Assembly: GCA_016784025.1 (NCBI GenBank)
Contig: JADHVL010000009.1
Location: forward strand, 79,743-143,742
Origin: Fidelibacterota bacterium
Lineage (GTDB): Bacteria; Fidelibacterota; UBA8477; JABMPR01
Reading direction: 5' to 3'
Length of the DNA stretch: 64,000 nt
Part shown: positions 26,569 through 35,947 of the stretch, piece by piece
How the letters are laid out: each line of letters opens with the position of its first letter
Position numbering within the stretch: position 1 is the stretch's first letter
The notes under the pieces: model-generated
Database searches by the model: none
What the model was told of the DNA's origin: nothing
What the model saw: only the letters and a program-made list of their open reading frames with translations
Program-made: the position numbers and the translations under genes

Positions 26569-27804
26569 TTATAGTTTATCTGCCAGGTCCTGCTCAGCAA
26601 CAAACTTGACTTGAATTTTATCAAGTCTTTCGATTTCATCATAGCCTACAACAATAGAATATTCATAGACTTGCTGCACTTCCTGTGCAAAAATACGTAG
26701 AGCATCAACACCAGGGATAGCCAGGAGTAATTGCTTGAATTTTCCTTGATTGTAATAATACTCACCAGGCGATTCTATGGGTCTAGGGAAGGAGTGATAG
26801 AAGACCCGTCTAAATGGGAGCTTCTCAGGTCCCATGGTGATGATAGGTACTATTCTCCAATCACCGCCGGCCACTTCACGAGTGAAATCAGCATCGATAT
26901 AGCCCAAATCCATGAACGCGTGCCCTTCAAAAGATTCAGTTTGGCCTACCAGACCTGAGCGTGTTTTGCTGAAATGTTCAATTTCATCAAGAATGCGTGG
27001 ATTAATACGATAACCAACTTTGAAATTTACGAGAACACTGTCTGGTTCTGCCTGTAAACGCAATGTATGAATATCATGGATGTTGGCCAGATAAGGATCA
27101 TATGCGATGTCATGCCACAGGGCTTCCAGTTGGGCACCAAGTTTCATTCTGGATTGCTGTTCATATTTCTGTTGTAGATCTTCGGTTTGGTTCTGCTTTT
27201 TTGTATCAAAAAGGGTCGTCAATTGATCTCTGAGAGCCACTCCTGGCAAAGGAGTTGCATCCTGATTAGGCATCTTAATGTCTTTCTTAGAACTCATGGC
27301 AGGATCATCTTTGAGACGAAGACTGGCTAATGTCCACTCTGACAGCTTATTTTTCCAGGTGAGTAATTTTGTATATGGGACCTTATCCTCAAATCGGGCC
27401 AGAACTTTCGTATCTCTCAACGACAATAGATCCAATTGGACTGTAAGCTCACCCTCCATGTAGTTGTAGCGACCCAGGATCAGATACGATTCATAGCCTG
27501 GATCAACCTGTCTTTGAAAAACTGATTTCCAAATCAGATCCTGGAGTTTGTGGGGTCTATCCACCAAATCATTTTGAAAGTCAGGGATAGTGTATGCATA
27601 GAGATAATCGGTTTCAGCCAGACCAGCTTTTAAAAAGCCTGGAAAGCCCTGTTCTAACCAACCTTGCTCACCTCTGGGGCTGTGATTTTCAAATGGTTCT
27701 ATAAACACCAGAATGTTGTTGTTTGAGACAGGTAATATCTCTTGACCAAAAACGCCAACGACAAGCATCCCTGCAATGATAAATAGAACTAACTTTTTAT
27801 TCAT
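26569..27804 (-). CDS. Exported protein of unknown function
   Basis: 411 residues with a signal peptide of about 20 residues ending near VFGQE. The segment after it, NILVFIEPFENHSPRGEQGWLEQGF, resembles the start of FlgO/TolB-N-like domains of exported proteins, but I cannot place the rest. A predicted helical stretch rich in Gln and Lys lies around 200-225. It follows glnS by 93 bases and precedes rmuC by 41 bases, all on the minus strand. Probably periplasmic; role unknown. Confidence 0.6.
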   Translation of the reverse strand: MNKKLVLFIIAGMLVVGVFGQEILPVSNNNILVFIEPFENHSPRGEQGWLEQGFPGFLKAGLAETDYLYAYTIPDFQNDLVDRPHKLQDLIWKSVFQRQVDPGYESYLILGRYNYMEGELTVQLDLLSLRDTKVLARFEDKVPYTKLLTWKNKLSEWTLASLRLKDDPAMSSKKDIKMPNQDATPLPGVALRDQLTTLFDTKKQNQTEDLQQKYEQQSRMKLGAQLEALWHDIAYDPYLANIHDIHTLRLQAEPDSVLVNFKVGYRINPRILDEIEHFSKTRSGLVGQTESFEGHAFMDLGYIDADFTREVAGGDWRIVPIITMGPEKLPFRRVFYHSFPRPIESPGEYYYNQGKFKQLLLAIPGVDALRIFAQEVQQVYEYSIVVGYDEIERLDKIQVKFVAEQDLADKL

Positions 27805-27897
27805 AAGCTCCCCAGATTATTCAGATTACTTGCCAAGAAAATAATTCTTTGCTCGTCAAGTTTGCAAGCACCATTACAGAAACAGATTTTCAAAACC

Positions 27898-29616
27898 CTA
27901 TCGGGAATTTCGGGCAATCCTCGCCCAGCTATCCCGGAGGGATACTATTCTGTTAAAAACAGGATGATCATCCGTACTATCCTGGTCAACACTAAAATAG
28001 CCGACCCGTTCAAACTGATAGCGCTCGCCTGACTTGACAGTCCTCAATGCAGGTTCAACTTTTGCATGCTTGATAATTTCAAGTGAATCAGGATTAATAT
28101 TAGATCGAAAGTCCTTTCCTTCTTCAACTTTATCAGGATGTTCAACACTAAATAGACGGTCGTAGAGACGAATTTCAGCATCTAGACTTTTCTCGGCGGA
28201 AACCCAATGGATGACACCTTTCACTCGTCTATCAGTAGGCTGTTTGCCCAAAGTATCTGGATCAATGGTGCAACGGAGTTCAACAATCTCGCCAGCAGCA
28301 TCCTTGATTACGTCTTCGCATTTGAGGATATAACCGTAGCGCAATCGCACTTCTTTTCCAGGGGCGAGACGGAAATATTTCTTCACAGGTTCTTCCATGA
28401 AGTCATTATGATCAATATAGAGTTCCCGGGTAAAAGGTACACTTCGAGTACCAGCACTTTCGTCTTCGGGATTATTTACAGCCTGGAGTTCTTCCACCTG
28501 GCCTTCGGGATAGTTTTCAATAACCACCTTTAAAGGATTTAGAACAGCCATGACGCGTGGCGCGATGGCATTGAGATGTTCCCGCACATGATTCTCAAGA
28601 ATGGTAACATCAACCACGCTATTGTGTTTAGCCACACCAATATATTCACAAAAATTGCGAATGGATTCAGGTGTATAGCCCCGACGTCTTAATCCAGAAA
28701 TGGTGGGCATCCTGGGATCATCCCAACCACTGACAAAGCCCTCATTGACAAGGGTCAAAAACTTGCGCTTGCTCATCACCGTGTACGTGAGGTTTAGACG
28801 GGCGAATTCGATTTGCTGAGGATGGTGAATCTCAAGTTTATCACAGAACCAGTCATAGAGTGGCCGATGATTCTCAAATTCCAGAGTGCAGATGGACTGA
28901 GTAATTTTTTCAATGGAGTCGGACTGTCCATGGGTAAAGTCATACATGGGATATATACACCAATTATCACCTGTTCGATGATGATGACCATGAAGAATTC
29001 GATAAATGACTGGATCTCTCATGTGGAAATTGGGATGAGCCATATCAATTTTGGCTTTTAGTGTCCGGGTGCCATCTGGAAATTCACCAGCTTTCATCCT
29101 AGCAAACAAATCCAGATTTTCCTCAACTGAGCGATCCCTATAGGGACTATGCTTTCCAGCTTCAGTTGGTGTACCACGGTACTCCCTACCTTCTTCCAGG
29201 GTCAGATCACAGACATAAGCCAGTCCGTCTTCTATGAGCTTCACTGCCCAATCATAGAGTTGATCAAAATAATCAGAAGCATAGTATTCCCGATCTTCCC
29301 AATCAAATCCCAACCACTTGATGTCTTCTTTGATGGAGTGAACATACTCTTCTTCTTCTTTACTGGGGTTGGTGTCATCAAAACGAAGGTTGCACACCCC
29401 CCCATACTTTTCGGCCAGACTGAAGTTTACAGCGATTGATTTTGCATGTCCAATGTGGAGATAGCCATTGGGTTCTGGAGGAAAACGCGTATGGACAGTC
29501 TGGCCAAAACGACCAGATTTTAGATGATCATTTATGATTTCTTCAACAAAATTCAGCGATTTTTCTGGAGTTGTGGCAGCACTCTCACTCATGTCTGCGT
29601 TTACGTTCGCACCCAT
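27898..29616 (-). CDS. glnS: Glutaminyl-tRNA synthetase
   Basis: 572 residues. [15 protein letters not shown] (HIGH at 54-57) and [16 protein letters not shown] are diagnostic of GlnRS, and VMSKRKF is the second ATP motif; the C-terminal part is the two-barrel anticodon-binding domain. It charges tRNA-Gln directly. Only some bacterial lineages have GlnRS; others use GatCAB amidation. gltX lies just upstream on the same strand, with a 120-base gap. Met9 is an alternative start. Confidence 0.96.
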   Translation of the reverse strand: MGANVNADMSESAATTPEKSLNFVEEIINDHLKSGRFGQTVHTRFPPEPNGYLHIGHAKSIAVNFSLAEKYGGVCNLRFDDTNPSKEEEEYVHSIKEDIKWLGFDWEDREYYASDYFDQLYDWAVKLIEDGLAYVCDLTLEEGREYRGTPTEAGKHSPYRDRSVEENLDLFARMKAGEFPDGTRTLKAKIDMAHPNFHMRDPVIYRILHGHHHRTGDNWCIYPMYDFTHGQSDSIEKITQSICTLEFENHRPLYDWFCDKLEIHHPQQIEFARLNLTYTVMSKRKFLTLVNEGFVSGWDDPRMPTISGLRRRGYTPESIRNFCEYIGVAKHNSVVDVTILENHVREHLNAIAPRVMAVLNPLKVVIENYPEGQVEELQAVNNPEDESAGTRSVPFTRELYIDHNDFMEEPVKKYFRLAPGKEVRLRYGYILKCEDVIKDAAGEIVELRCTIDPDTLGKQPTDRRVKGVIHWVSAEKSLDAEIRLYDRLFSVEHPDKVEEGKDFRSNINPDSLEIIKHAKVEPALRTVKSGERYQFERVGYFSVDQDSTDDHPVFNRIVSLRDSWARIARNSR

Positions 29617-29736
29617 ACTATCCTCATATCTATAGCCTGATTTTTCAGGGCTTGGTCAAAAAAACTAATCAGCAAATAACATACATTTTCATCCACAGCT
29701 TAGCCATGATGAATTTTGCTCAATCCTGTGCTAGAT

Positions 29737-31320
29737 TTATTGTTGTTGGGCAACCAGCTGGAGTGCTCGATCAATGCGATTCATGCAGCTATCTTTCCCA
29801 ATGATGGCCATAATTTCGAATAGACCAAAACCTACAGCTTTACCCGTAATTGCCACACGAATTGCATGGACAATCATCCCCATTCCCACACCTTCCTGTT
29901 CGACGAAAGTATGCAGGAATTGATCTAGGTTTTCAGCAGAGAAATCTTCAACTTCAGGTAAGACATTTCTCAGTTTAACCAATAACTCACGCTGAGCTTC
30001 AGCATTGACCAGACGTTTTCTGAATGCTTTTTCTTCATATTCAATAGCATCTTCAGTTTGAAAAAACTCGGCATAATCGAGGATATCCCCTGCAAATGAT
30101 ATGCGTTCATTGGCAGCTCCGAGAATCGCTTTGACCTTGCCTGTTGTTTCCTCAGAGACTGGGGTCGTTAAAAGTCCAGCTTTCTCAAGATACGGCAAGA
30201 CCATCTCCATCTTTTCATCCATCTCCAGTCGCCACATATAACGACTCTGGAATGATGTAAGTTTTTGGGGATCAAAACTGGCAGGCGCTTTATTGATTCG
30301 ATCCAGACTAAAATTCTGAATCATCGCTTCACGGGTAAAATCTTCAGTCTTATCGTCTAAGGACCAACCAAGAAGAAGTAAATAGTTAACAATGGCATCA
30401 GGAAGGAATCCAATTTCACGGTAGAAATCAACAATTACAGGGTTGAAAGTTTCAGGAGAAGCAGAAAATCCAATTTTTGAGGCTATGCTTTCACCATGAT
30501 CGTATAGAACCTTGAAGTCTCTATTCTTTAAATATTTGTCCAGTTTTCTCTTGCTCAGTTTATTTGAGCTTCCAGGCTCAGCCACAAAAGGAAGATGGGC
30601 ATAAATGGGCAATTCAAGCCCGAGACTCTGGGCAATAAATATTTGACGTGGCGTATTGGGCAAATGCTCAATAGCTCGAATTACATGACTGATTTCAAAG
30701 GCACCATCGTCTACCACACTGGTCAAATGATATAAACAGGATCCATCCTTGCGTTGAATAACGTGATCTTGTTCTCCACCCCATTCAAAGGACATATCTC
30801 CACGAACCAAATCATGAAATTCACATTTGCCTGCTCTGGGCATTTTGAGGCGAACGATAGATTCTCTACCCTCTGTCTCAAATTTCTTGGCATCTTCATC
30901 TGTTTCAGCCATCCAGGTGCGACTATAAATGAACTGGCGCTTTTCTTTCTCAGCAGCTTGACGCTCAGCTGCGAACTCTTCCGTTCTTGAGAAATCTCTA
31001 TAGGCGTAACCGTCATGAAGTAGCTTCTCTACAGCTTTTGCATAAATATCAGATCGTTGTGATTGGAAGTAGGGAGCGTGGGGTCCACCCATACCGGGAC
31101 CCTCATCCCAATCAATACCCAGCCATTTGAAACCGTCCATAATAGGTTGCAGGGCTTCGTGGACATTTCTGGCCTGATCTGTATCATCAACACGGAGAAT
31201 AAATTTGCCACCATGATGACGAGCAAATAGCCAGTTAAACAGGGCAGTTCTCACCCCACCAATATGTAAATAGCCAGTAGGACTGGGGGCGAAACGGACG
31301 CGGACTTGTGAGGGTGCCAT
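29737..31320 (-). CDS. gltX: Glutamyl-tRNA synthetase
   Basis: 527 residues, slightly longer than the usual bacterial GluRS. RFAPSPTGYLHIGG (HIGH-type, 19-22) and KLSKRK are the ATP motifs, and the all-helical C-terminal anticodon domain typical of bacterial GluRS follows. It charges tRNA-Glu, which also feeds tetrapyrrole synthesis where HemA is used. It lies upstream of glnS. An extended loop after KLSKRK (LDKYLKNRDF) resembles other environmental GluRS proteins. Confidence 0.95.
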   Translation of the reverse strand: MAPSQVRVRFAPSPTGYLHIGGVRTALFNWLFARHHGGKFILRVDDTDQARNVHEALQPIMDGFKWLGIDWDEGPGMGGPHAPYFQSQRSDIYAKAVEKLLHDGYAYRDFSRTEEFAAERQAAEKEKRQFIYSRTWMAETDEDAKKFETEGRESIVRLKMPRAGKCEFHDLVRGDMSFEWGGEQDHVIQRKDGSCLYHLTSVVDDGAFEISHVIRAIEHLPNTPRQIFIAQSLGLELPIYAHLPFVAEPGSSNKLSKRKLDKYLKNRDFKVLYDHGESIASKIGFSASPETFNPVIVDFYREIGFLPDAIVNYLLLLGWSLDDKTEDFTREAMIQNFSLDRINKAPASFDPQKLTSFQSRYMWRLEMDEKMEMVLPYLEKAGLLTTPVSEETTGKVKAILGAANERISFAGDILDYAEFFQTEDAIEYEEKAFRKRLVNAEAQRELLVKLRNVLPEVEDFSAENLDQFLHTFVEQEGVGMGMIVHAIRVAITGKAVGFGLFEIMAIIGKDSCMNRIDRALQLVAQQQ

Positions 31321-31364
31321 ATTATTAATATTTACTTTCTATTTTTTTTGAACCAAACTCCATG

Positions 31365-31447
31365 GTCGTCACACCGAGGGGAATCGAGGTGCACAGAATT
31401 CGGAGTTGGGATATTTCCTGATCCCTCGACTCCGCTTGGGATGACGA
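31365..31447. repeat. Intergenic palindromic repeat (REP/MITE-like)
   Basis: The arms, about 31365-31392 and 31416-31447, are imperfect inverted copies: about 20 of 25 positions match when the right arm is reverse-complemented (for example CGTCA...GAG...TCGAGG). The pattern CGTCAtCCcaaGCgGAGTCGAGGgATC recalls dispersed palindromic repeats seen in many bacterial genomes. It fills most of the 143-base gap between fahA-like and gltX genes and could fold into a long hairpin. Confidence 0.6.
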
Positions 31448-31463
31448 GGACCAGAACTAATAT

Positions 31464-32096
31464 TCAATTGAATCTGATAGTCCCCATATGATGACCAGCC
31501 AGATCCAAACTCACTTCATCTCCTGAATTCAGGACACCCACGCCTTCAGGCGTGCCAGTGAAGATAATATCGCCAGGTTGCAAGTCAGTATATTCCTCCA
31601 GATAGGCTGGAATCTTTTCAAATGGGAGAATCATCTGACTGCTGTCTCCCCGTTGTCTGATTTCACCATTTAGAAGCATGGTAAAACGTATTTGATTCAG
31701 GGATGGAATTTCATTCACTGAAATAAAACGGCTGACGATGGCAGCCCCATCAAAGGATTTAGCCAGTGTCCAGGGTTTACCGGCTGTTTTAAGCTCACTT
31801 TGCAGATCACGTAGGGTTAAATCCAGACCTAATCCAATAGCAGCGATGAAAGATCCACTCTCATTGCGATCCATGAGTGCAACAATTTCGGTTTCATAAT
31901 GGACTTCACCATGACCGGGAAAAAGGGGTTGGGTACTTTGCATCGGTACCAGAGCATTGAGCCCCTTCTGAAACACCAGAGGTCTTGCCTCAACAGCATT
32001 TCCCAGTTCTTCAGCATGTTTGGCATAATTTCTCCCCAGGCACCAGATGGTACGTGGCTGAATCCCTTTTTCTTTCTCTGTAAAATCAAAGGCCAT
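31464..32096 (-). CDS. Fumarylacetoacetate hydrolase family protein (acylpyruvase-like)
   Basis: 210 residues, the compact single-domain form like YcgM/FAHD1. IWCLGRNYAKHAEELG at the start, metal-binding HYETEIV (Glu-x-Glu), SKSFDGAA-type segment KSFDGAAIV and the C-terminal FTGTPEGVGVL are typical. Relatives hydrolyse acylpyruvates or decarboxylate oxaloacetate; the substrate here is not known. The ATG shares one base with the uvrC stop, so it is the last gene of a long unit. The palindromic repeat lies just behind it. Confidence 0.88.
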   Translation of the reverse strand: MAFDFTEKEKGIQPRTIWCLGRNYAKHAEELGNAVEARPLVFQKGLNALVPMQSTQPLFPGHGEVHYETEIVALMDRNESGSFIAAIGLGLDLTLRDLQSELKTAGKPWTLAKSFDGAAIVSRFISVNEIPSLNQIRFTMLLNGEIRQRGDSSQMILPFEKIPAYLEEYTDLQPGDIIFTGTPEGVGVLNSGDEVSLDLAGHHMGTIRFN

Positions 32097-33922
32097 CAGC
32101 TTAATCCTTCTTTTATGCGTGTCGCCATGGTGAGTGAAATCCCTGGAACATGGGCAATTTCTTCCACACTGGCATTTTTAATGTTCTTCAAAGATCGGAA
32201 ATATGTGATCAAAGCGACACGACGCGATTGACCTATCCCTTCAATATCATCAAGGGCTGAGTGTACCATGGCCTTCCCCCTTCGATTCCTCTGGAAGGTG
32301 ATGGCAAAACGATGAGCTTCGTCTCGGATACGCCGAAGCAATATGATTGAGCCACTGGTTTTAGGTATTCCCAATGACAGTGACTCACCAGGTAAAAAAA
32401 CTTCCTCCAGACGCTTTGCAAGACCAAGAATGGGTATATGAGCCATGCCTATCCTCTCGAGTGCCCCGATGGCCGCACTAAGCTGCCCCTTACCACCATC
32501 AATGAGAATGAGATCTGGTTCGGACAGACCTTCAGTTTTTACTCTTGTATAACGCCGATGAATGACTTCTTTCATACTGGCAAAATCATCGATACCATCC
32601 ACAGTTTTGATCTGAAATTTGCGATATTCACGTTTGGCTGGTTTTCCATCAATAAAACAGACCAAAGAAGCTACAGTTTCAGTTCCACCCAGATGTGAAA
32701 TATCGAAACCTTCTATCCGCCGTGGCGGTGCAGAGAGATTGAGGTCCTCCTGTAGGGATCGAACCATTTTGGGAACAATTTCTACCCGTTGTGCCTGTTC
32801 CAGTGCCCAATCTTTCAAAACCAGCTCAGCATTGCGGTCTGCCAAATCCAGTAGAGTCTTCTTCTCACCTATCTGGGGAATTACGAAGTTGATTTTAACT
32901 CCTGATACATCCTTAAGCCAGGCATGGATCATATCTATATCTGCGATTTCATCTGGAACCAATATTTCCCGCGGGATGAATGATGCATCTTCATAGACTC
33001 TGGTTATCATACGACTCAAAATAGTGGGTAATTCTTCGTCCTCTGTTCCTCGAAAGCGAAATTGTTCTTTGCCAATGAGTTTACCTGCTCGGATTCGAAT
33101 CAATATTCCACAGGTCAGATTGTCTTGCCGAGCAACACCCAGAACATCTCTGTCCTCAAAATCACTGGTTTTCAAACGTTGCCGACTCACATAAGAGCGA
33201 ACTGCTTCCAGCTGATCCCTATGGCGTGCTGCCTGTTCATATTCCATATTTTCTGCGGCGGATTGCATCCGGGCATCCAGGTAATCATCTACGGGGTCCG
33301 TTCTCCCCTTCAGGAAATCTTCCACCCTTCGAATCATTTCTGCATATTGAGCCTTACTGATCAAACCCTGACAGGGACCATCACATTTTCCGATATGATA
33401 GTCCAAGCAGAGCTGAACTTTTTTGGCTGCCACAGATTCATCATCCATTCGATAGTTGCAGCTTCGTATGGTGAATATGCGTTTTATGACAGTGAGAGCA
33501 GCTCTTAAGCCCTTTACATTGGTATAAGGACCATAATATATGGACCCGTCTTTAACGATGTTACGAGCTACGAACACCTGGGGGTAATCTTCATTGGTGA
33601 TGCGGATATATGGAAAGGTCTTATCATCCCGTAAATCGATGTTGAACCTTGGACGATGTTGCTTGATCAGATTTGCTTCTGTGAGCAAAGCTTCCACTTC
33701 TGTCCGGGTTACCAGAGTCTGAAGATCCCAGATACGAGCGATGAGTCTGGCGGTCTTAGGGCTATCTGGAGTTCCGGTGAAGTATGATTTTACGCGGTTC
33801 TTTAATACCTTGGCTTTGCCAATATAAATAATCTTGCCATTTTTATCATAGTAGAAATAAACTCCGGGCTGGGTTGGTAAATCTTTGAGCTTAGCCTTGT
33901 AGGGGGCTTCTGTTGTACTCAT
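32096..33922 (-). CDS. uvrC: Excinuclease ABC subunit C
   Basis: 608 residues, usual for UvrC. N-terminal GIY-YIG nuclease (GVYFYYDKNGKIIYIGKAK, about 20-38), a Cys cluster around residues 155-185, a UVR domain (MEYEQAARHRDQLEAVR), the RNase H-like C-terminal nuclease (GFDISHLGG...LILIDGGKGQL), and a helix-hairpin-helix end. It makes both incisions in nucleotide excision repair with UvrA and UvrB. It lies 46 bases behind mce. Confidence 0.97.
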   Translation of the reverse strand: MSTTEAPYKAKLKDLPTQPGVYFYYDKNGKIIYIGKAKVLKNRVKSYFTGTPDSPKTARLIARIWDLQTLVTRTEVEALLTEANLIKQHRPRFNIDLRDDKTFPYIRITNEDYPQVFVARNIVKDGSIYYGPYTNVKGLRAALTVIKRIFTIRSCNYRMDDESVAAKKVQLCLDYHIGKCDGPCQGLISKAQYAEMIRRVEDFLKGRTDPVDDYLDARMQSAAENMEYEQAARHRDQLEAVRSYVSRQRLKTSDFEDRDVLGVARQDNLTCGILIRIRAGKLIGKEQFRFRGTEDEELPTILSRMITRVYEDASFIPREILVPDEIADIDMIHAWLKDVSGVKINFVIPQIGEKKTLLDLADRNAELVLKDWALEQAQRVEIVPKMVRSLQEDLNLSAPPRRIEGFDISHLGGTETVASLVCFIDGKPAKREYRKFQIKTVDGIDDFASMKEVIHRRYTRVKTEGLSEPDLILIDGGKGQLSAAIGALERIGMAHIPILGLAKRLEEVFLPGESLSLGIPKTSGSIILLRRIRDEAHRFAITFQRNRRGKAMVHSALDDIEGIGQSRRVALITYFRSLKNIKNASVEEIAHVPGISLTMATRIKEGLS

Positions 33923-33968
33923 GGTTAAAATCTAAAATGAAGCCTGAAGAAAGCGAGGCGTAATAGTG

Positions 33969-34373
33969 CTAGCTCTTTTCACAAAGCTCGATGAGGACAC
34001 CACCCGCTGATTTGGGATGAATAAAAATGATACGCATATTGTGGGCACCTAATTGGGGTTCGTCGCTTAGGAGGACAATATCGGCTTCTTTCAACTTCAG
34101 AACATAATCATCCAGTCCTTCCACCTCCAGAGCGATATGGTGCAAACCTGGTCCCCGCTTGTTTAAAAACTTACCTACTGGGGTTTCTGCTGAGAATGGC
34201 TCCAATAACTCAATGCTGGATTCACCAGCCTCATAAAAATGTGTGGTAACGCCCTCTCGCTCCACTGTCTCAGAACCACTAAAGTCAAGACCGAGAATAT
34301 CATGATATAAAACCTTTGCCTGCGCCGGGTCAGAGCCAGCAACAGCTATATGACTGATTTTCTTAACACGCAT
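33969..34373 (-). CDS. mce: Methylmalonyl-CoA epimerase
   Basis: 134 residues, glyoxalase/VOC fold. Likely metal ligands are His8, Glu55, His78 or His79 in GLHHIAL, and Glu129 in LIELCEK. It interconverts the (R) and (S) forms of methylmalonyl-CoA in propionyl-CoA metabolism. The mutase and carboxylase are not in this window. The gene begins 5 bases after dacB, between envelope and repair genes, so the location gives no pathway clue. The family is recognised with confidence. Confidence 0.88.
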   Translation of the reverse strand: MRVKKISHIAVAGSDPAQAKVLYHDILGLDFSGSETVEREGVTTHFYEAGESSIELLEPFSAETPVGKFLNKRGPGLHHIALEVEGLDDYVLKLKEADIVLLSDEPQLGAHNMRIIFIHPKSAGGVLIELCEKS

Positions 34374-34378
34374 TCTGT

Positions 34379-35893
34379 CTACTCCATCTCTGAGATGATG
34401 CTGGCAACCTGATCCTGTATATATCTAACCTGGCTGGTAGGAATCGTAAAATGATTTGCCATGATTGAGAACATGATCGGTTCACCGGATTGGGTCCAGG
34501 TATATCCAGATAGTGAACTCACATATCCAATTGTACCGGTCTTAGCTCTCACATTTTGCTCAGCAACTGTCCCTATCATCCGCTTGCGTATCGTACCGGT
34601 CAACCCGGAGAGAGGTAGTGATTCTATAAAATAGCTCCGATAGGGATGCTCCCACATCATCTCCAGCAAAGAAACCGTTGTATTGGGAGAGACGAGATTA
34701 TGCCGTGATAATCCAGAGCCATCCCGCAAGCGCAAGTTCTCAATATTCATCCCAAGTGAATCGTAAAACATCATTTGAACTTTTCGACCTGCTCTGGATG
34801 AACCCTCTTCTCCATATTCTGCACCAAGAGTTTTCTGAAGCATTTCAGCGATAAAGTTTTGACTGGGTCTATTGACTTTGGAAATTATGTCCAACATGGG
34901 ATGAGAATAGTAGGTAAATAGTAGGTTTGTTTTCTCATAATCCAGGGAATCAGTCAGATCATCAGCATCCACAGGGCTCCCACTTACTGAGATACCTGCT
35001 TCCTCCAGTCTCTCCTTGAGAACATGCACAGTAAAAAGGGTTGGATTATGGATGGTGATGGTGGATTCAGCTTCCCCCTTTTCAACGCGGTAGTCTCCTT
35101 CAAACCAGGCATTATTGGTCTGCCGCTCACGGTCGTAGTTCCACCTTGTTGCCGTATCGCTACTCACTGTGACCAGATCATTGCGCAAATTCATATATGT
35201 GGTGCGTGGGTTGGGTTCAATGATAACGGGACTACCCAAATTCAGGGTATCTGGAATGAGATTATAATCAATGTAGTTTTCGCTATAGGATAGGCCTGAA
35301 ATCTGGGCAGCATAATAGTAGGTTTCATCATCCCAGGACCACCCATATCCCAGGGACTGATCATCGAAAATATTGTCGTCCCCAATGATATCACCCTTGA
35401 TCTCTGTTACCCCATTTAGTTTCAATGAATCAACAAATTTCACCATGACTGAATCATAGTTTTTATCATAAAAACGCCATGACCAGGAAGGATCACCACT
35501 GCCTTTGATGATCAGATCTCCATTTATTATTCCATTTTCATCCAGATTCCCATTGGTGACGAAATCTGTGGCATAGCGGTATTGAGGCCCCAGCAGACAG
35601 AGGGCTGCTGCGGTGGTATACATTTTCTCATTGGAAGCAGGCATAAACATTTTGGCTGCATTTCGCTCATAAAACACTTCACCCGTATTGGCATATTGAA
35701 CCTTTATTCCCCACCACCCCATTTCAGTAGGTGCATGATTCAGGAGTGTATCAATCTCGTAAGCAGCCTGTTGCTGGGCACTGCGCATAAATTGATGTTT
35801 TGGAAGCGCTGTGGCATTTGGAGACCGAGTTGTGCAAGCTGTCACTAAGATGATAACAACAATGAGCATAATTTGTCGTGTTAAGGTTTTCAC
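34379..35893 (-). CDS. dacB: D-alanyl-D-alanine carboxypeptidase/endopeptidase, PBP4 type, lipoprotein
   Basis: 504 residues. Lipobox LVTAC with Cys20 predicts lipid anchoring. Penicillin-binding motifs are SNEK (Ser87, Lys90), SGLSRHN, and KTG (451-453). The large insert domain between the first two motifs identifies class C PBP4/DacB. It trims or opens peptidoglycan cross-links in the periplasm. Lipoprotein anchoring is a difference from E. coli PBP4, which is soluble. The neighbours upstream are the dipeptide-epimerase-like enzyme and DUF1611 protein, consistent with cell-wall peptide turnover. Confidence 0.93.
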   Translation of the reverse strand: MKTLTRQIMLIVVIILVTACTTRSPNATALPKHQFMRSAQQQAAYEIDTLLNHAPTEMGWWGIKVQYANTGEVFYERNAAKMFMPASNEKMYTTAAALCLLGPQYRYATDFVTNGNLDENGIINGDLIIKGSGDPSWSWRFYDKNYDSVMVKFVDSLKLNGVTEIKGDIIGDDNIFDDQSLGYGWSWDDETYYYAAQISGLSYSENYIDYNLIPDTLNLGSPVIIEPNPRTTYMNLRNDLVTVSSDTATRWNYDRERQTNNAWFEGDYRVEKGEAESTITIHNPTLFTVHVLKERLEEAGISVSGSPVDADDLTDSLDYEKTNLLFTYYSHPMLDIISKVNRPSQNFIAEMLQKTLGAEYGEEGSSRAGRKVQMMFYDSLGMNIENLRLRDGSGLSRHNLVSPNTTVSLLEMMWEHPYRSYFIESLPLSGLTGTIRKRMIGTVAEQNVRAKTGTIGYVSSLSGYTWTQSGEPIMFSIMANHFTIPTSQVRYIQDQVASIISEME

Positions 35894-35947
35894 ATGGAGC
35901 TCCTGAAAGATTCGGGTTCAATCACAAAATATTTATTAATGTCTGGT

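Noticed and set aside
29638..29662. Hairpin AGCCTGA / TCAGGGCT between glnS and gltX
   Set aside because: Has a bulge and no T-run on either strand after the stem; not convincing as a terminator.
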